From Streptomyces sp. WMMC500 (lineage in GTDB: Bacteria; Actinomycetota; Actinomycetes; Streptomycetales; Streptomycetaceae), in assembly GCF_027497195.1 (NCBI RefSeq), contig NZ_CP114905.1:2170001-2234000 (forward strand): a DNA stretch of 64,000 nucleotides. Direction: 5' to 3'. The translations under genes and the position numbers were made by a program. This document shows, in pieces, positions 16,412 to 26,477 of the stretch (positions within the stretch are counted from its first letter, which is position 1; each line of letters opens with the position of its first letter). A model generated the notes under the pieces. That model did no database searches. It saw only the letters and a list, made by a program, of their open reading frames with translations, and had not been told where the DNA came from.

Positions 16412-18799
16412 TCACGGCGTCGCCCGCGCCGCCGCGGGCGCCGGCACCGGTGGGGTCGCCGGGGTCGCCGTCGCCGCCGGAGCCGGCAGGTGGCGCAGCC
16501 GTTCGGAGGCGAGACAGGCGCGGGTCAGGATGGTGCGTACCTCGTCGGCGGCGCTGCCGCTGCACCGGGCGATGTAGAAGATCACGACGTTGATGGCGGC
16601 CACGGAGCCGGCGTAGATGTAGACGTCCTTCGCGGTGTCCGCGTAGATCGACAGCCCGATGCCCCAGCAGGCGACGGCGTAGAAGCCGGCCGTCAGCGTC
16701 CAGCTGTAGAGCGCGTCGAGGCCCGCGATCCGGCCCTGCGGCACCGTGCCCAGTTGCCTCCCGCGGGCCTCGGCGATGGCGGCGCGGGCGAAGACCAGGC
16801 AGGCGGCGTTGCACAGCGCGGTGGAGAGGATGCCGATCGCCGTGCAGATCGGCCACCAGTCGCGGTGGAACAGCGTGGTCGACAGCACCAGCACCGCGGG
16901 GATGAGGGTGAACAGCCGCATCGCGACCTCGGCCAGCACGGCCCGCCGGCTCAGCCTCCCCTGCTGCCGGCCGGCGACGAGCGGGGTGAGGCCCGCGAAG
17001 AGGTTCTGGTAGTACCGGGCACCGGCCAGCAGGAAGCTCATGGCGACCATGCGCACGGGTGCGTTGGCGGAGTGGTCGGGGATGGTGTAGCCGTCCAGCC
17101 GCAGCGCGTCGAGCAGCGGAAGCTCCTCCTCGCCCGCGCTGTTGGTGCGCTGCAGCAGGGTGACGTAGGTGTTGCCCCAGCTCCAGTTGAGGTCGCGCAG
17201 CCAGTACGTGATGACGATGCTGGCCGCGACGTACCAGGCCGCGGCCGACAGCCAGGAGAAGAACAGCAGCCATCGCACGTGCATGCCGCGGTGCGGGTCG
17301 CTGTAGAGCGACTGGCTGCGCCGGATCCGCCACATCTGGAGCTGCTGCCTCGGCGCCCCGGCGAGCGGCGTGTACAGGCGGACGAAGCGGGTGCCGGCGC
17401 TCTGCGCACGGGTCGCCTCGACGGCCGCCAGCTCCTCTTCGTAGAAGTGCAGCAACTGCGGGTAGAGCCGCTCCCCCGGCGTGGGCCGGAACAGCAGCAG
17501 CCGGTTCTCGGGGACGCGGTCGGTGAGGTCCTCGATGAAGCGGGCCAGCAGCGGCGTCTCGGCGTAGAAGGCGTCGGGTACGGTCACGGCGCGGGCGCCG
17601 GCCGCGGCCGTCTCGCGGTGCCCGCCGCCGATGGCGATGAGGAGTTGCCCGACGGAGTACAGGTCGGCCTGCCGGGGGTCGACCACCATGGTCTCGCTGC
17701 GCACCTCGGGCGCGACGAACGCCGCGTCCGGGCCGCCGGAGCCGGGGACCGCGTGGGAGTACAGGTAGTTGACGCCGAGGTCGATGAGGACGAAGCGGCG
17801 GTCTCCGGCACCCGTACCGCTGCCCGGTCCGGAACCGGAGCCGCTGAGGATGACGTTGGACGGGGAGAGGTCACCGTGCCGCAGGCCGCACCGGTCGAGC
17901 TCGTCCAGCACGCCCAGCAGCCGGGGCCCGAGGTCGCGCAGCAGATCGAGCCGGATGCGCGGGCTGTCCGGCTGGTGGCTCAGGTACTCCGCCAGCGTCT
18001 CGCCCGGCACGAAGTCCATCAGGATCCACCGCCCGCTGCTCGCCCAGGCGCGCGCCAGCGGCAGCGCCTCGGTCGCCGCCTCCTCTCCGGCACGGACGTC
18101 GCCGTAGGCGGAGCGGTAGTCGCGGGTGGCCCGGACGATGGTCGGCACCCGCAGGTACGGGAAGACGATGCACTTGAGCGCGAACGGGATGCGCCGGCCG
18201 TGCGCCTGGCGCAGCGGGAGGCCGGTCAGGATGAACGACGTCGTGCCGTGGCGGTGGAAGCGCAGCGTGTCGAAGTCGACCTCGCTCCAGGCGTCGAGGG
18301 TCGCGGCGTCCTCGTCCGCGCTGCCCTCCACGTCGGGTAGGGGGGTCCCGGGCGCGTACAGCGTGCGTATCGCCTCCCGTACGGCCGGGTCCGCCACCGC
18401 CGGCGCGCACAGGGCCTCGCAGTCGTGCGGCGTCCGCTCACCCTGGTCGTAGCGGCGCTGGTAGGAGTGGGACAGCGACACCAGCGTGAGGAGGAGCAGG
18501 CCGAGATATCCGCCGACCGAACGGAACTCGCTGCGAAACTGCTCCGGTCGGGAGGCGAATTCCGTACGCCAGCGCGTCACCTGTTCGATGACGGTTTCCC
18601 ACGACAGCTCGAACTCACCGCTAAAGCTGTGCGCCTCGAACGGCAGGCCGAAAAGGACCCTGGCCCAGTCCTCCCGGCCCCACGCACTTAACTCGTTCTC
18701 TTCCCGGGTCGCCGCCCCGGCGCCGCCCTGTGCGGGCGAAGGCGGGGATAAGGCGCGGATGATCGCGCGGAGATTACGCGCGCTGCCGGTTGTTGGCAT
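16412..18799 (-). CDS. Kinase-like domain fused to a multi-span membrane region; two TTA codons
   Basis: A 795-residue protein of no family I can name. An N-terminal part with one hydrophobic segment (near residues 96-112, GGYLGLLLLTLVSLS) precedes a protein-kinase-like domain (about 180-440). That domain has PFALKC with a possible ATP-binding lysine, the catalytic loop LRHGDLSPSNVIL with Asp and Asn, and the metal-binding LIDLGVN; a clear glycine-rich loop is missing. About six membrane helices follow (about 500-760), then an Ala/Pro tail. It overlaps the patatin gene stop by 26 bp, so translation is probably coupled. Leu17 and Leu37 are TTA codons, which makes translation dependent on the bldA tRNA in Streptomyces. 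It may phosphorylate a protein or small lipid substrate (inference). Confidence 0.75.
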   Translation of the reverse strand: MPTTGSARNLRAIIRALSPPSPAQGGAGAATREENELSAWGREDWARVLFGLPFEAHSFSGEFELSWETVIEQVTRWRTEFASRPEQFRSEFRSVGGYLGLLLLTLVSLSHSYQRRYDQGERTPHDCEALCAPAVADPAVREAIRTLYAPGTPLPDVEGSADEDAATLDAWSEVDFDTLRFHRHGTTSFILTGLPLRQAHGRRIPFALKCIVFPYLRVPTIVRATRDYRSAYGDVRAGEEAATEALPLARAWASSGRWILMDFVPGETLAEYLSHQPDSPRIRLDLLRDLGPRLLGVLDELDRCGLRHGDLSPSNVILSGSGSGPGSGTGAGDRRFVLIDLGVNYLYSHAVPGSGGPDAAFVAPEVRSETMVVDPRQADLYSVGQLLIAIGGGHRETAAAGARAVTVPDAFYAETPLLARFIEDLTDRVPENRLLLFRPTPGERLYPQLLHFYEEELAAVEATRAQSAGTRFVRLYTPLAGAPRQQLQMWRIRRSQSLYSDPHRGMHVRWLLFFSWLSAAAWYVAASIVITYWLRDLNWSWGNTYVTLLQRTNSAGEEELPLLDALRLDGYTIPDHSANAPVRMVAMSFLLAGARYYQNLFAGLTPLVAGRQQGRLSRRAVLAEVAMRLFTLIPAVLVLSTTLFHRDWWPICTAIGILSTALCNAACLVFARAAIAEARGRQLGTVPQGRIAGLDALYSWTLTAGFYAVACWGIGLSIYADTAKDVYIYAGSVAAINVVIFYIARCSGSAADEVRTILTRACLASERLRHLPAPAATATPATPPVPAPAAARATP

Positions 18800-19817
18800 C
18801 GTCCTTCGTCACGATGGTCAGTTGGGGTACGGCACGAATACGGCCGTTCTTTATCAGCTCGGGGTCTTTGCCCTCGACGGCGCAGAACATCACCTCGTAC
18901 CCGCCGCGGGCGCCGCTGAGGATCCGGCCGGGATCCAGCTCGTGCCGCTTGACCTGCGGCATCCACGACATGGGCGCGAGGTCGAGCACGTACGGGGCGT
19001 CGCCCGGCTCCGTCATCCGCCGCTGCAGCGTGACGCGCTCGTCCCGGTAGCGGACGATCGCCTCGCCGTAGCCCCGGCCGAGGCCGTCGCGGATGCGGTC
19101 GAGATGGCGGATCGCCCAGCGCTGCGAGACCGAGAGCTTCTGCGAGGGCGGCTGGATGGGGCGGGTGCTCAGGGAGAGCACGTGCGTGCAGCCGTCCTCC
19201 AGCGCCAGCTTGTACGGGTGCGGGGTGAGGACGCCGCCGTCGACCGCCCGGTCACCGCGGAAGTCGGCCGTGCCGCGCAGCGCGACCGGGAGCCAGGCGC
19301 TGGCGACCAGGGCGGCGCGCAGGTCCGCGCGCGAGGTGAAGTCGTTGACGGCGGCGGTGCGGATCTCGTCGACGAGGGTGACGGCGACGTGGAGCCTGGT
19401 CGGGGAGGCGATGACCTTCTCGTACCCCAGGGGCTTGACGTTGTCGACGACCTCGAACGCGTAGTCCAGGTCCATGATGCGGCCGCGCAGCACGCGCCGG
19501 AAGTCGACGAACGTCCGGGTGGCGAGGTCGTCGTAGTAGATCGAAAGCGGATACCAGGTCTCGCCGTTGAGGAAGTACGCGCTGTTGATGGCACCGGAAG
19601 ATGCGGAGTATATGGTGTCGAACGCCTGATTGAGCCCGCAGTCCTCCAGGGCGCAGAGCATCGCGGCCGAGACCACGCCCCGGATGCCGCCCCCCTCGAC
19701 GGCCAGCCCGATCTTGAGGTCGTCCACGGGCTTGTCGTGCGTGTGTCCCTTTTCCCGGCGATGCCGTAAGGCGGTCAGCACAGGATGGTCCGCGTGCCAC
19801 GGCATGGCACTACTCAT
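18774..19817 (-). CDS. Patatin-like phospholipase; TTA codon
   Basis: A 347-residue patatin-fold lipid acyl hydrolase. The oxyanion glycines GGGIRG (near residue 43), the nucleophile elbow YSASSGAIN (Ser in an ASSG context rather than canonical GXSXG) and the DGG box AVDGGV with the catalytic Asp are all visible. It probably cleaves acyl chains from membrane phospholipids. There is no signal peptide, so it acts in the cytoplasm or at the inner membrane face. Leu17 is a TTA codon (19767-19769), implying bldA-dependent translation. The ATG at 19817 is preceded by GGGAGGA, and a good promoter lies 26 bp upstream. The kinase-like membrane protein overlaps its 3' end. Confidence 0.88.
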   Translation of the reverse strand: MSSAMPWHADHPVLTALRHRREKGHTHDKPVDDLKIGLAVEGGGIRGVVSAAMLCALEDCGLNQAFDTIYSASSGAINSAYFLNGETWYPLSIYYDDLATRTFVDFRRVLRGRIMDLDYAFEVVDNVKPLGYEKVIASPTRLHVAVTLVDEIRTAAVNDFTSRADLRAALVASAWLPVALRGTADFRGDRAVDGGVLTPHPYKLALEDGCTHVLSLSTRPIQPPSQKLSVSQRWAIRHLDRIRDGLGRGYGEAIVRYRDERVTLQRRMTEPGDAPYVLDLAPMSWMPQVKRHELDPGRILSGARGGYEVMFCAVEGKDPELIKNGRIRAVPQLTIVTKDDANNRQRA

Positions 19818-19842
19818 GAGTCATGTCCTCCCTGGGGATCCG

Positions 19843-19871
19843 AGATTGTCATGCCCGGCAAGTGGCGTCAA
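19843..19871 (-). promoter_or_regulatory. Sigma-70-type promoter of the patatin-kinase operon
   Basis: On the minus strand a -35 TTGACG (19866-19871) and a -10 CAATCT (19843-19848) are separated by exactly 17 bp. Transcription would begin near 19836, giving a short leader with GGGAGGA before the ATG at 19817. It is one of the best HrdB-type matches in the window. Confidence 0.6.
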
Positions 19872-19951
19872 TTCCCGGAGAGTTCACGGAGACGTACCGT
19901 CTTATGCCGTCTCTCCGGGGCGGCCGGGGGCGGCGCGCGGCGCCGAAGAAA

Positions 19952-19987
19952 ACGCCCCCGACCCGCGGCATGGCAGGTCGGGGGCGT
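19952..19987 (-). terminator. Intrinsic terminator of hrdB
   Basis: A perfect 12-bp stem (ACGCCCCCGACC / GGTCGGGGGCGT) with a 12-nt loop, followed on the minus strand by TTTTCTT. It begins 15 bp after the hrdB stop codon. It is one of the few hairpins here with a genuine T-tract. Confidence 0.9.
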
Positions 19988-20002
19988 CGAAGTCCGCCCG
20001 GC

Positions 20003-21589
<1,587 letters not shown>

Positions 21590-22231
21590 GAACAACCTCT
21601 CGAAACGATGGGAACGACCGGTGGCGGGGATGGACCACCGGCGTAGAGGCGGTACCGCGACACGTGCGCCACCACCTCTTAGGTCATCGCGCCTTCCCGC
21701 ACAGCGTTACGCCCAATCCACGTGGCCCAGGTCACAATCTACCGCCACCTGCCCGGCGGCACGAAGGCCGCCCGGCAGGTACCCGCCCCTCCGGACGCCC
21801 GGAGGGCGCATGGGCGCCAGGGCGGAGCACGCCGTACGCCTGCTGTCCGGCGGTCGTGCGCCGGGGTGCGCGGGGCGCACGGGGCCGGTGGGGCAGGGTG
21901 CCGCCGGCGGGGCGCCCAGGCGGGTGAATCGAGGGGGCCGGGGTCTCCGGGAGGGCGTCCGGGTGGTGTCCGGGGGATTTCCGAGGGACCTCCGAGGACC
22001 TTCGACGGGTGGTCCGTCCGTGCAGGGCCGGAGCGTCACGGTACGTGCCGGGGCGGCTGCCCGGCGCGTACGCCCGGGTCGTCCCGGCCCGTCCCGGGCC
22101 CGCCCGGCGGTCGGCCGGGCCGGCCCGGGGCCGGCGGAGCACGGCGCCGCCGTCCCCGGGCGGGGCCGGCGGCGGTGTCGGTGCCGTACCGGCGGGACGC
22201 GCGGGGCCGGGCCTCGTGCCCGTGCCCCGCG
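21590..22231. other. hrdB upstream region
   Basis: A 642-bp gap between hrdB (minus) and the end of whiH (minus). The 120-150 bp nearest hrdB are less GC-rich and carry promoter-like elements: an ECF-like pair at 21684-21711 and a TAGATT hexamer at 21736-21741. The remaining roughly 450 bp are extremely GC-rich with no convincing reading frame in any frame; they may be long leader or spacer DNA. The whiH end hairpin lies at the far side. Confidence 0.6.
21684..21711 (-). promoter_or_regulatory. Candidate ECF-type promoter of hrdB
   Basis: On the minus strand CGTAAC (21706-21711), a 16-bp spacer and CGATGA (21684-21689) form an ECF-sigma-like -35/-10 pair, with a start predicted near 21677, about 88 nt before the GTG. 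In Streptomyces the main hrdB promoter is read by the ECF sigma factor ShbA, and this is the best candidate here. A second, HrdB-like TAGATT lies at 21736-21741. Confidence 0.5.
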
Positions 22232-22247
22232 TCAGTGCTCGCGGGGC
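22224..22247 (-). terminator. Hairpin at the whiH stop codon
   Basis: A 7-bp stem GCCCCGC/GCGGGGC with a 10-nt loop that contains the whiH stop codon. Possibly an end-of-gene hairpin; no T-tract. Confidence 0.45.
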
Positions 22248-23179
22248 GCCGGCACGACGCGGTCGCTCGCGCCGATCTCGGTGTGCACGCCGAGCAACTG
22301 CCGCATGGCCGCCTCGGCGGCCGCGCCGTCGCCGCTGCCCAGCGCCTCCACGATGTGCACGTGGTGGGTGACGGAGGTCTCGCTCGGGCGGTCGCAGCCG
22401 CCGGCGGGGCCGCCGGAGACCTGCAGCGCGGCCGTGACCACGCCGGCCAGGTGCTCCAGCATCCGGTTTCCCGCGACCTGCAGCACCAGCGCGTGGAACT
22501 CGGCGTCGGCGCGGGCGAACGTGACCGTGTCGCCCTGCACCAGCGCGTGGCTCATGATCTCGGCCATGTCGGTCAGCCGCTGCTGGACGGCGCCGCGGCC
22601 GTGTCCGGCCGCGAGCCTGGCGGCCAGCGGCTCGATCGTCCAGCGCAGCTCGCACAGCTCCCGGCGCTGGTCCTCGCGCTGCGGGCCGAAGGCCCGCCAC
22701 TCGATGATGTCCGGGTCGAGGAGGTTCCAGTCGCTGACCGGGCGGACCCGGGTGCCGACGTTGGGGCGGGCGCTGACGAGGCCCTTGGCCTCCAGCACGC
22801 GCAGGGACTCGCGCACCACGGTGCGGGAGACCTCGAAGCGCTGCCCGATCTCCTCGGGCACGAGCGGACGGTCGGCGCCCAGATCGCCGGAGACGATCAT
22901 CTGGCCGAGCTGTTGGACGAGTTGGCCGTGGAGGCCACGGCCCCGGCTGGTGGCCGCGCGGCGGCCGACGCGGCCGATCTCCGGCTCCCCGGCCTCCCAC
23001 GCGGGCGGCGCCGGGGCGGGCGGCGGGGTGGCGGGGCCGGGGGCGGCCGGGGGGACGGGAGCGGCGGGGGCGGCGGCCGCGGGGCCGTCCGCGTACGGGT
23101 AGCGGTCCAGATCCCCGTGGCCGGCGAAGCCGGAGTCGGAGGAACGGGCCGTCATCATGGTCTGCGCAAGGGTACTCAC
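22232..23179 (-). CDS. whiH: Sporulation regulator WhiH (GntR/FadR family)
   Basis: A 315-residue GntR-family regulator. After a variable Ala/Pro-rich stretch (about 30-65), the winged helix-turn-helix (about 80-150) reads LHGQLVQQLGQMIVSGDLGA, then QRFEVSRTVVRESLRVLEAKG. The FadR-type all-helical C-terminal domain follows (WTIEPLAARLAAG, ADAEFHALVLQVAGNRMLEHL). The position directly upstream of hrdB and the sequence match WhiH, which controls septation of aerial hyphae in Streptomyces. The GTG at 23179 (STLAQTMMTA) fits homologues; a longer start at 23233 is less likely. A sigma-WhiG-like TCAA/GGCGATCA pair at 23243-23267 has a spacer of only 13 bp, so it is not called. Confidence 0.92.
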   Translation of the reverse strand: MSTLAQTMMTARSSDSGFAGHGDLDRYPYADGPAAAAPAAPVPPAAPGPATPPPAPAPPAWEAGEPEIGRVGRRAATSRGRGLHGQLVQQLGQMIVSGDLGADRPLVPEEIGQRFEVSRTVVRESLRVLEAKGLVSARPNVGTRVRPVSDWNLLDPDIIEWRAFGPQREDQRRELCELRWTIEPLAARLAAGHGRGAVQQRLTDMAEIMSHALVQGDTVTFARADAEFHALVLQVAGNRMLEHLAGVVTAALQVSGGPAGGCDRPSETSVTHHVHIVEALGSGDGAAAEAAMRQLLGVHTEIGASDRVVPAPREH

Positions 23180-23300
23180 GAAACCTTTGTCGGCGGACGT
23201 CCCGGCCGCCTTGAGGGCTTTGGTGAAAAGCACACGAAAGGGTGATCGCCCAGCGTCCCTTCATTGACGCCCGGCCGCCATCAAAACGGTGGGAAACCGG

Positions 23301-25295
23301 CTAATCACCAGGCAAGTTGAAAACCCTCCGTACGAAACTCGGACACCCGCTCCGCTCCAGCACGCGCCCCCGGGAACGGGCACGGCCCGCGGTCAGGACG
23401 TACGCGCCGAGGAGGGCGCCGAGCGACAACACGAGTGCGTGCCCGAAGGGTTGGGCGGGCACGGCGAACACGCCGCCGAGGTCCGGTCCGCCGCCCGGCC
23501 GCGGGATGTGCAGCACGCGCATGAGCTGCAGCGGGAGTTCTCCGAGGCGGCGCACGGCGCCGGTGCCGGCGAGCGCGTGGATGCCCGGGGCGACGGCGAC
23601 GGGCACGGTGAGGACGGCGGCCAGCCCCAGCGACGCCGACGTGAACAGCCCGGCGGCCAGCACCCCGGTCCACGCGCAGCCCACCGTCACGCCGGCCCAG
23701 CTCAGCAGTTGCGGGCCGCCGTCCGCGGGCATGTCCACGACGTCGCCGAAGAGCACGAGCAGCGCGGTGGCGTCGGCGAGCAGCACCGCGACGAAGAGCA
23801 GCAGCGCCACGCCCGTACTCACGGCGAGCTTGGCGAAGAGCAGGCCGAGGCGGCGCGGCGCGGCGCCGACGGCCGGGGTGAGCGAGGGGAAGCTGAACTC
23901 CTGGCCGAAGGCGTGCGCGCCGAGCAGCCCGGCGCCGATCGCGGCGGGCGGCAGCGGGAGGACCGGCGCCCAGCCGGTGAGCATGCGGACGGCGGAGGCG
24001 TCGGAGACGGCGGAGCCGCCCGCGGAGTGCGCGAGGAGGGCGGCGCCGGCGACGGAGGCGGCGAGGGTACCGGCGGCGGCGACGCGGGGCAGGCGGGAGC
24101 CGGAGGCGGCGCGGCGCAGCTCGTAGCGCAGGGGGTGGGCGGGGCCGGACAGCCAGCGGTGGCGGAGCGGGCCGGCGAGGGGAGCGTCGTCGGGTGCGCT
24201 GTCGGGTGCGTCGTCCGGGCCGGCGAGGGGGGCGGGGATGAGGGTCCCGGCGGGCGGGGTGTCGCCGGCGTTCGCGGGCTCGGCGCCGGGGCCGGCTCCG
24301 GAGCCGGTGCCGGTGCCGGGTTCCAGGGTTGCCGTGGCGGTACGGGCGTTCGCGGGGGCGGTGCGGACGGCGGCACCGGTGGTGGCGGCGGCTGGGGCGG
24401 CGGTGGCGGGGGTGGCCGTGAGGACGGACTCGTTTGAGGAGTCGGTGAGTTGGTGGAGCAGGATGCCGTTGCGGTAGGCGAGCTCGCCGACGGCCGCGCT
24501 GTCGGTCCCGTAGACGGCCAGGGCGCCGCCGTCGCGGCGTACCACCTCGATGCGCCGTTCCGGCGTGCTCGCCTGCCGTGTCAGATAGCTGGCGAACCGC
24601 TCGGACTGCGGCGTCCTGATGATGACGCAGGGGCGCAGCCGCAGCCGGGCGAACTCGTCGGCCTCCTCGTCGGCGACGAGCCGGCCGGCGCGCAGCGTCA
24701 GCACCCGGTCGGCGAAGCGGGCGGCGACGCGCGGCTGGGCGGTGGCGAGCACGACGCAGACGCCGGCGGCGGCCAGTTCGCGCAGCAGCGCGTAGTAGAA
24801 CGCGGCCTCGCGGCGCGGCAGATCGCGGACGGGGTCGTCGAGCAGGAGGGAGTGCGGCTGGCCGAGGAGCGCGGTGGCGAGTCCGAGCCGGCGGTCCATG
24901 CTGAGGGACAGGGCGTCGAGCCGGTCGTCGGCGAGCGCGTCGAGGCCGACGTGCGTGAGCAGGGCGTCGGCGCGGGCCGCGGGAACGCCCACGGCCGCGG
25001 CGAGCATGCGCAGGTGGGCGAGCACGGTGCGGGCGGGGTGGCCGGAGACATCGCCGAGCACGGCGCCGACCTCGCGGGCGGGGGCGGGCAGCCGGCTCAG
25101 CGGGCGGCCGTCGTAGAGCGCGATGCCGCGCCCGCCGTCCAACTGGAGCATGAGGCGCAGCGCGGCGGTCTTGCCCGCACCGGGCTCGCCGAGCAGCGCG
25201 GTGACGGTGCCCGCGTCGGCCTCGAACGTGAGGTCGCGCACGGCCGGCGGACGGCCGCCGCGGGGCCTGCTCGTGAGTCCGATGGCCTGGATCAC
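23301..25295 (-). CDS. ABC ATPase fused to a permease-like membrane domain
   Basis: A 664-residue protein. The ATPase half (1-220) has Walker A GEPGAGKTAALR and Walker B SLLLDDP, but the signature reads LSLSMDRRLGL instead of LSGGQ. A linker rich in Ala/Thr/Pro (about 290-370) leads to a membrane part (about 395-640) with about six helices, so one polypeptide holds ATPase and permease; the usual bacterial exporter order is reversed. The substrate is unknown. The gene lies just upstream of whiH on the same strand, a conserved Streptomyces neighbourhood as I recall. GTG at 25295 follows GGGAGG; an upstream TTG would overlap that ribosome-binding site. Confidence 0.82.
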   Translation of the reverse strand: MIQAIGLTSRPRGGRPPAVRDLTFEADAGTVTALLGEPGAGKTAALRLMLQLDGGRGIALYDGRPLSRLPAPAREVGAVLGDVSGHPARTVLAHLRMLAAAVGVPAARADALLTHVGLDALADDRLDALSLSMDRRLGLATALLGQPHSLLLDDPVRDLPRREAAFYYALLRELAAAGVCVVLATAQPRVAARFADRVLTLRAGRLVADEEADEFARLRLRPCVIIRTPQSERFASYLTRQASTPERRIEVVRRDGGALAVYGTDSAAVGELAYRNGILLHQLTDSSNESVLTATPATAAPAAATTGAAVRTAPANARTATATLEPGTGTGSGAGPGAEPANAGDTPPAGTLIPAPLAGPDDAPDSAPDDAPLAGPLRHRWLSGPAHPLRYELRRAASGSRLPRVAAAGTLAASVAGAALLAHSAGGSAVSDASAVRMLTGWAPVLPLPPAAIGAGLLGAHAFGQEFSFPSLTPAVGAAPRRLGLLFAKLAVSTGVALLLFVAVLLADATALLVLFGDVVDMPADGGPQLLSWAGVTVGCAWTGVLAAGLFTSASLGLAAVLTVPVAVAPGIHALAGTGAVRRLGELPLQLMRVLHIPRPGGGPDLGGVFAVPAQPFGHALVLSLGALLGAYVLTAGRARSRGRVLERSGCPSFVRRVFNLPGD

Positions 25296-25458
25296 CGCGC
25301 CTCCCAAAATCGGTTGATATCCGACATATAGGGATGATTGCGCAGAGGGCGCGCCGGGAGGGGGATTTCACGCCGGGGCGCGGTGCGGCGTCACGGATGT
25401 GTGCTCGTACGACTCGTATGCCCGGAAGGCACAACCCGGAGGCGGGAAGGCCCGGAGG

Positions 25459-26211
25459 TCAGACCTCGGGGCGCAGCATCGGCGGATTGAGGATCGTGGC
25501 GCCGCCGGCCTGGAAGAGCTGCGCGGGACGGCCGCCCTGGCGGGTGGTGGTGCCGCCGGTGGGCAGCAGGAAGCCGGGGGTGCCGGTGACCTTGCGGTGG
25601 AAGTTGCGCGGGTCCAGGGCGACGCCCCACACCGCCTCGTACACCCGGCGCAGCTCCCCGACCGTGAACTCCTGCGGACAGAACGCCGTGGCCAGCGACG
25701 AGTACTCGATCTTCGACCGGGCCCGCTCCACGCCGTCGGCCAGGATCCGGCGGTGGTCGAAGGCCAGCGGCGGGTGCTCCTCGTCGTCGGACGGACCGAC
25801 GAGGCTCCCGACCGGAGCCCAGCGCGCGCCGCCGACGTCACCGCCGGGGCGCGGCGCGGGCAGGTCCGGGGCCAGCACGAGGTGGGCGACGCTCACCACG
25901 CGCATCCGCGGGTCGCGCTTGGGATCGCCGTAGGTGGCGAGCTGTTCGAGGTGGGCGGCGTGCGCGGGAGTGTCCTCCTCCACCGGGCCGTGGGCGTGCA
26001 GGCCGGTCTCCTCCGCGAGTTCGCGGGCCGCCGCCTCGGCCAGGTCCTCTTCCTCGCGTACGAAGCCGCCGGGCAGCGCCCACCGGCCCTGAAAGGGGGC
26101 CTCGCCGCGGCGGACGATCAGGGCGCTCAGGGCGTGCCGGCGCACGGTGAGCACGACCAGGTCGACGGTGACGGCGAACGGCGGGTACGCCGACGGCTCG
26201 TAGGGGGGCAT
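25459..26211 (-). CDS. NUDIX hydrolase with C-terminal winged helix (NrtR-like)
   Basis: A 250-residue protein. The N-terminal NUDIX fold has the box from [20 protein letters not shown] to ETGL, with the REL-EE core intact. The C-terminal part (about 165-245) carries [20 protein letters not shown] and [14 protein letters not shown], the winged-helix signature of NrtR-type regulators that sense ADP-ribose and control NAD-salvage genes. It may be a hydrolase, a repressor or both. An inverted repeat overlaps its predicted -10, consistent with autoregulation. TAAGAT lies 7 nt before the ATG and there is no Shine-Dalgarno sequence, so the mRNA is probably leaderless. Confidence 0.85.
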   Translation of the reverse strand: MPPYEPSAYPPFAVTVDLVVLTVRRHALSALIVRRGEAPFQGRWALPGGFVREEEDLAEAAARELAEETGLHAHGPVEEDTPAHAAHLEQLATYGDPKRDPRMRVVSVAHLVLAPDLPAPRPGGDVGGARWAPVGSLVGPSDDEEHPPLAFDHRRILADGVERARSKIEYSSLATAFCPQEFTVGELRRVYEAVWGVALDPRNFHRKVTGTPGFLLPTGGTTTRQGGRPAQLFQAGGATILNPPMLRPEV

Positions 26212-26218
26212 GGCGGGG

Positions 26219-26244
26219 ATCTTAGTCGTCTGCCTGACGATAAT
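26219..26244 (-). promoter_or_regulatory. Candidate NrtR-type operator over a leaderless -10
   Basis: An imperfect inverted repeat TTAGTCGTC-N5-GACGATAAT (26222-26244; 7 of 9 positions pair) overlaps the hexamer TAAGAT (26219-26224, minus strand) that sits 7 nt before the ATG of the NUDIX gene. Binding here would block the promoter directly. Confidence 0.5.
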
Positions 26245-26477
26245 CAGGACTTCGTGCGGAGAGGGGCCGGAGGGCCCGGGGACGGGGTTTCAGGAGCCGA
26301 GTCGAGGGCCGGGGTGGCCTCTTCGACGACGGCGAGACCGGGCCGGCCGACCCCTGCGGCGAGGGACTCGCCGGCCGGCCGCCGCCGTCGGAACGCCCAC
26401 CGGCCCCTCCGGCTCGCGCCGCCGGCGGGCCGGCCGACCCACACCGCCCCTCTCACGCCGTTCTCATGCCGTTGCCG

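Noticed and set aside
21742..22231. Possible extra gene upstream of hrdB
   Set aside because: All frames give Pro/Arg/Gly-rich low-complexity sequence with no start context; treated as spacer.
23243..23267. Sigma-WhiG promoter before whiH (TCAA...GGCGATCA)
   Set aside because: The spacer is 13 bp, two shorter than the FliA/WhiG consensus, so it is too weak to call.
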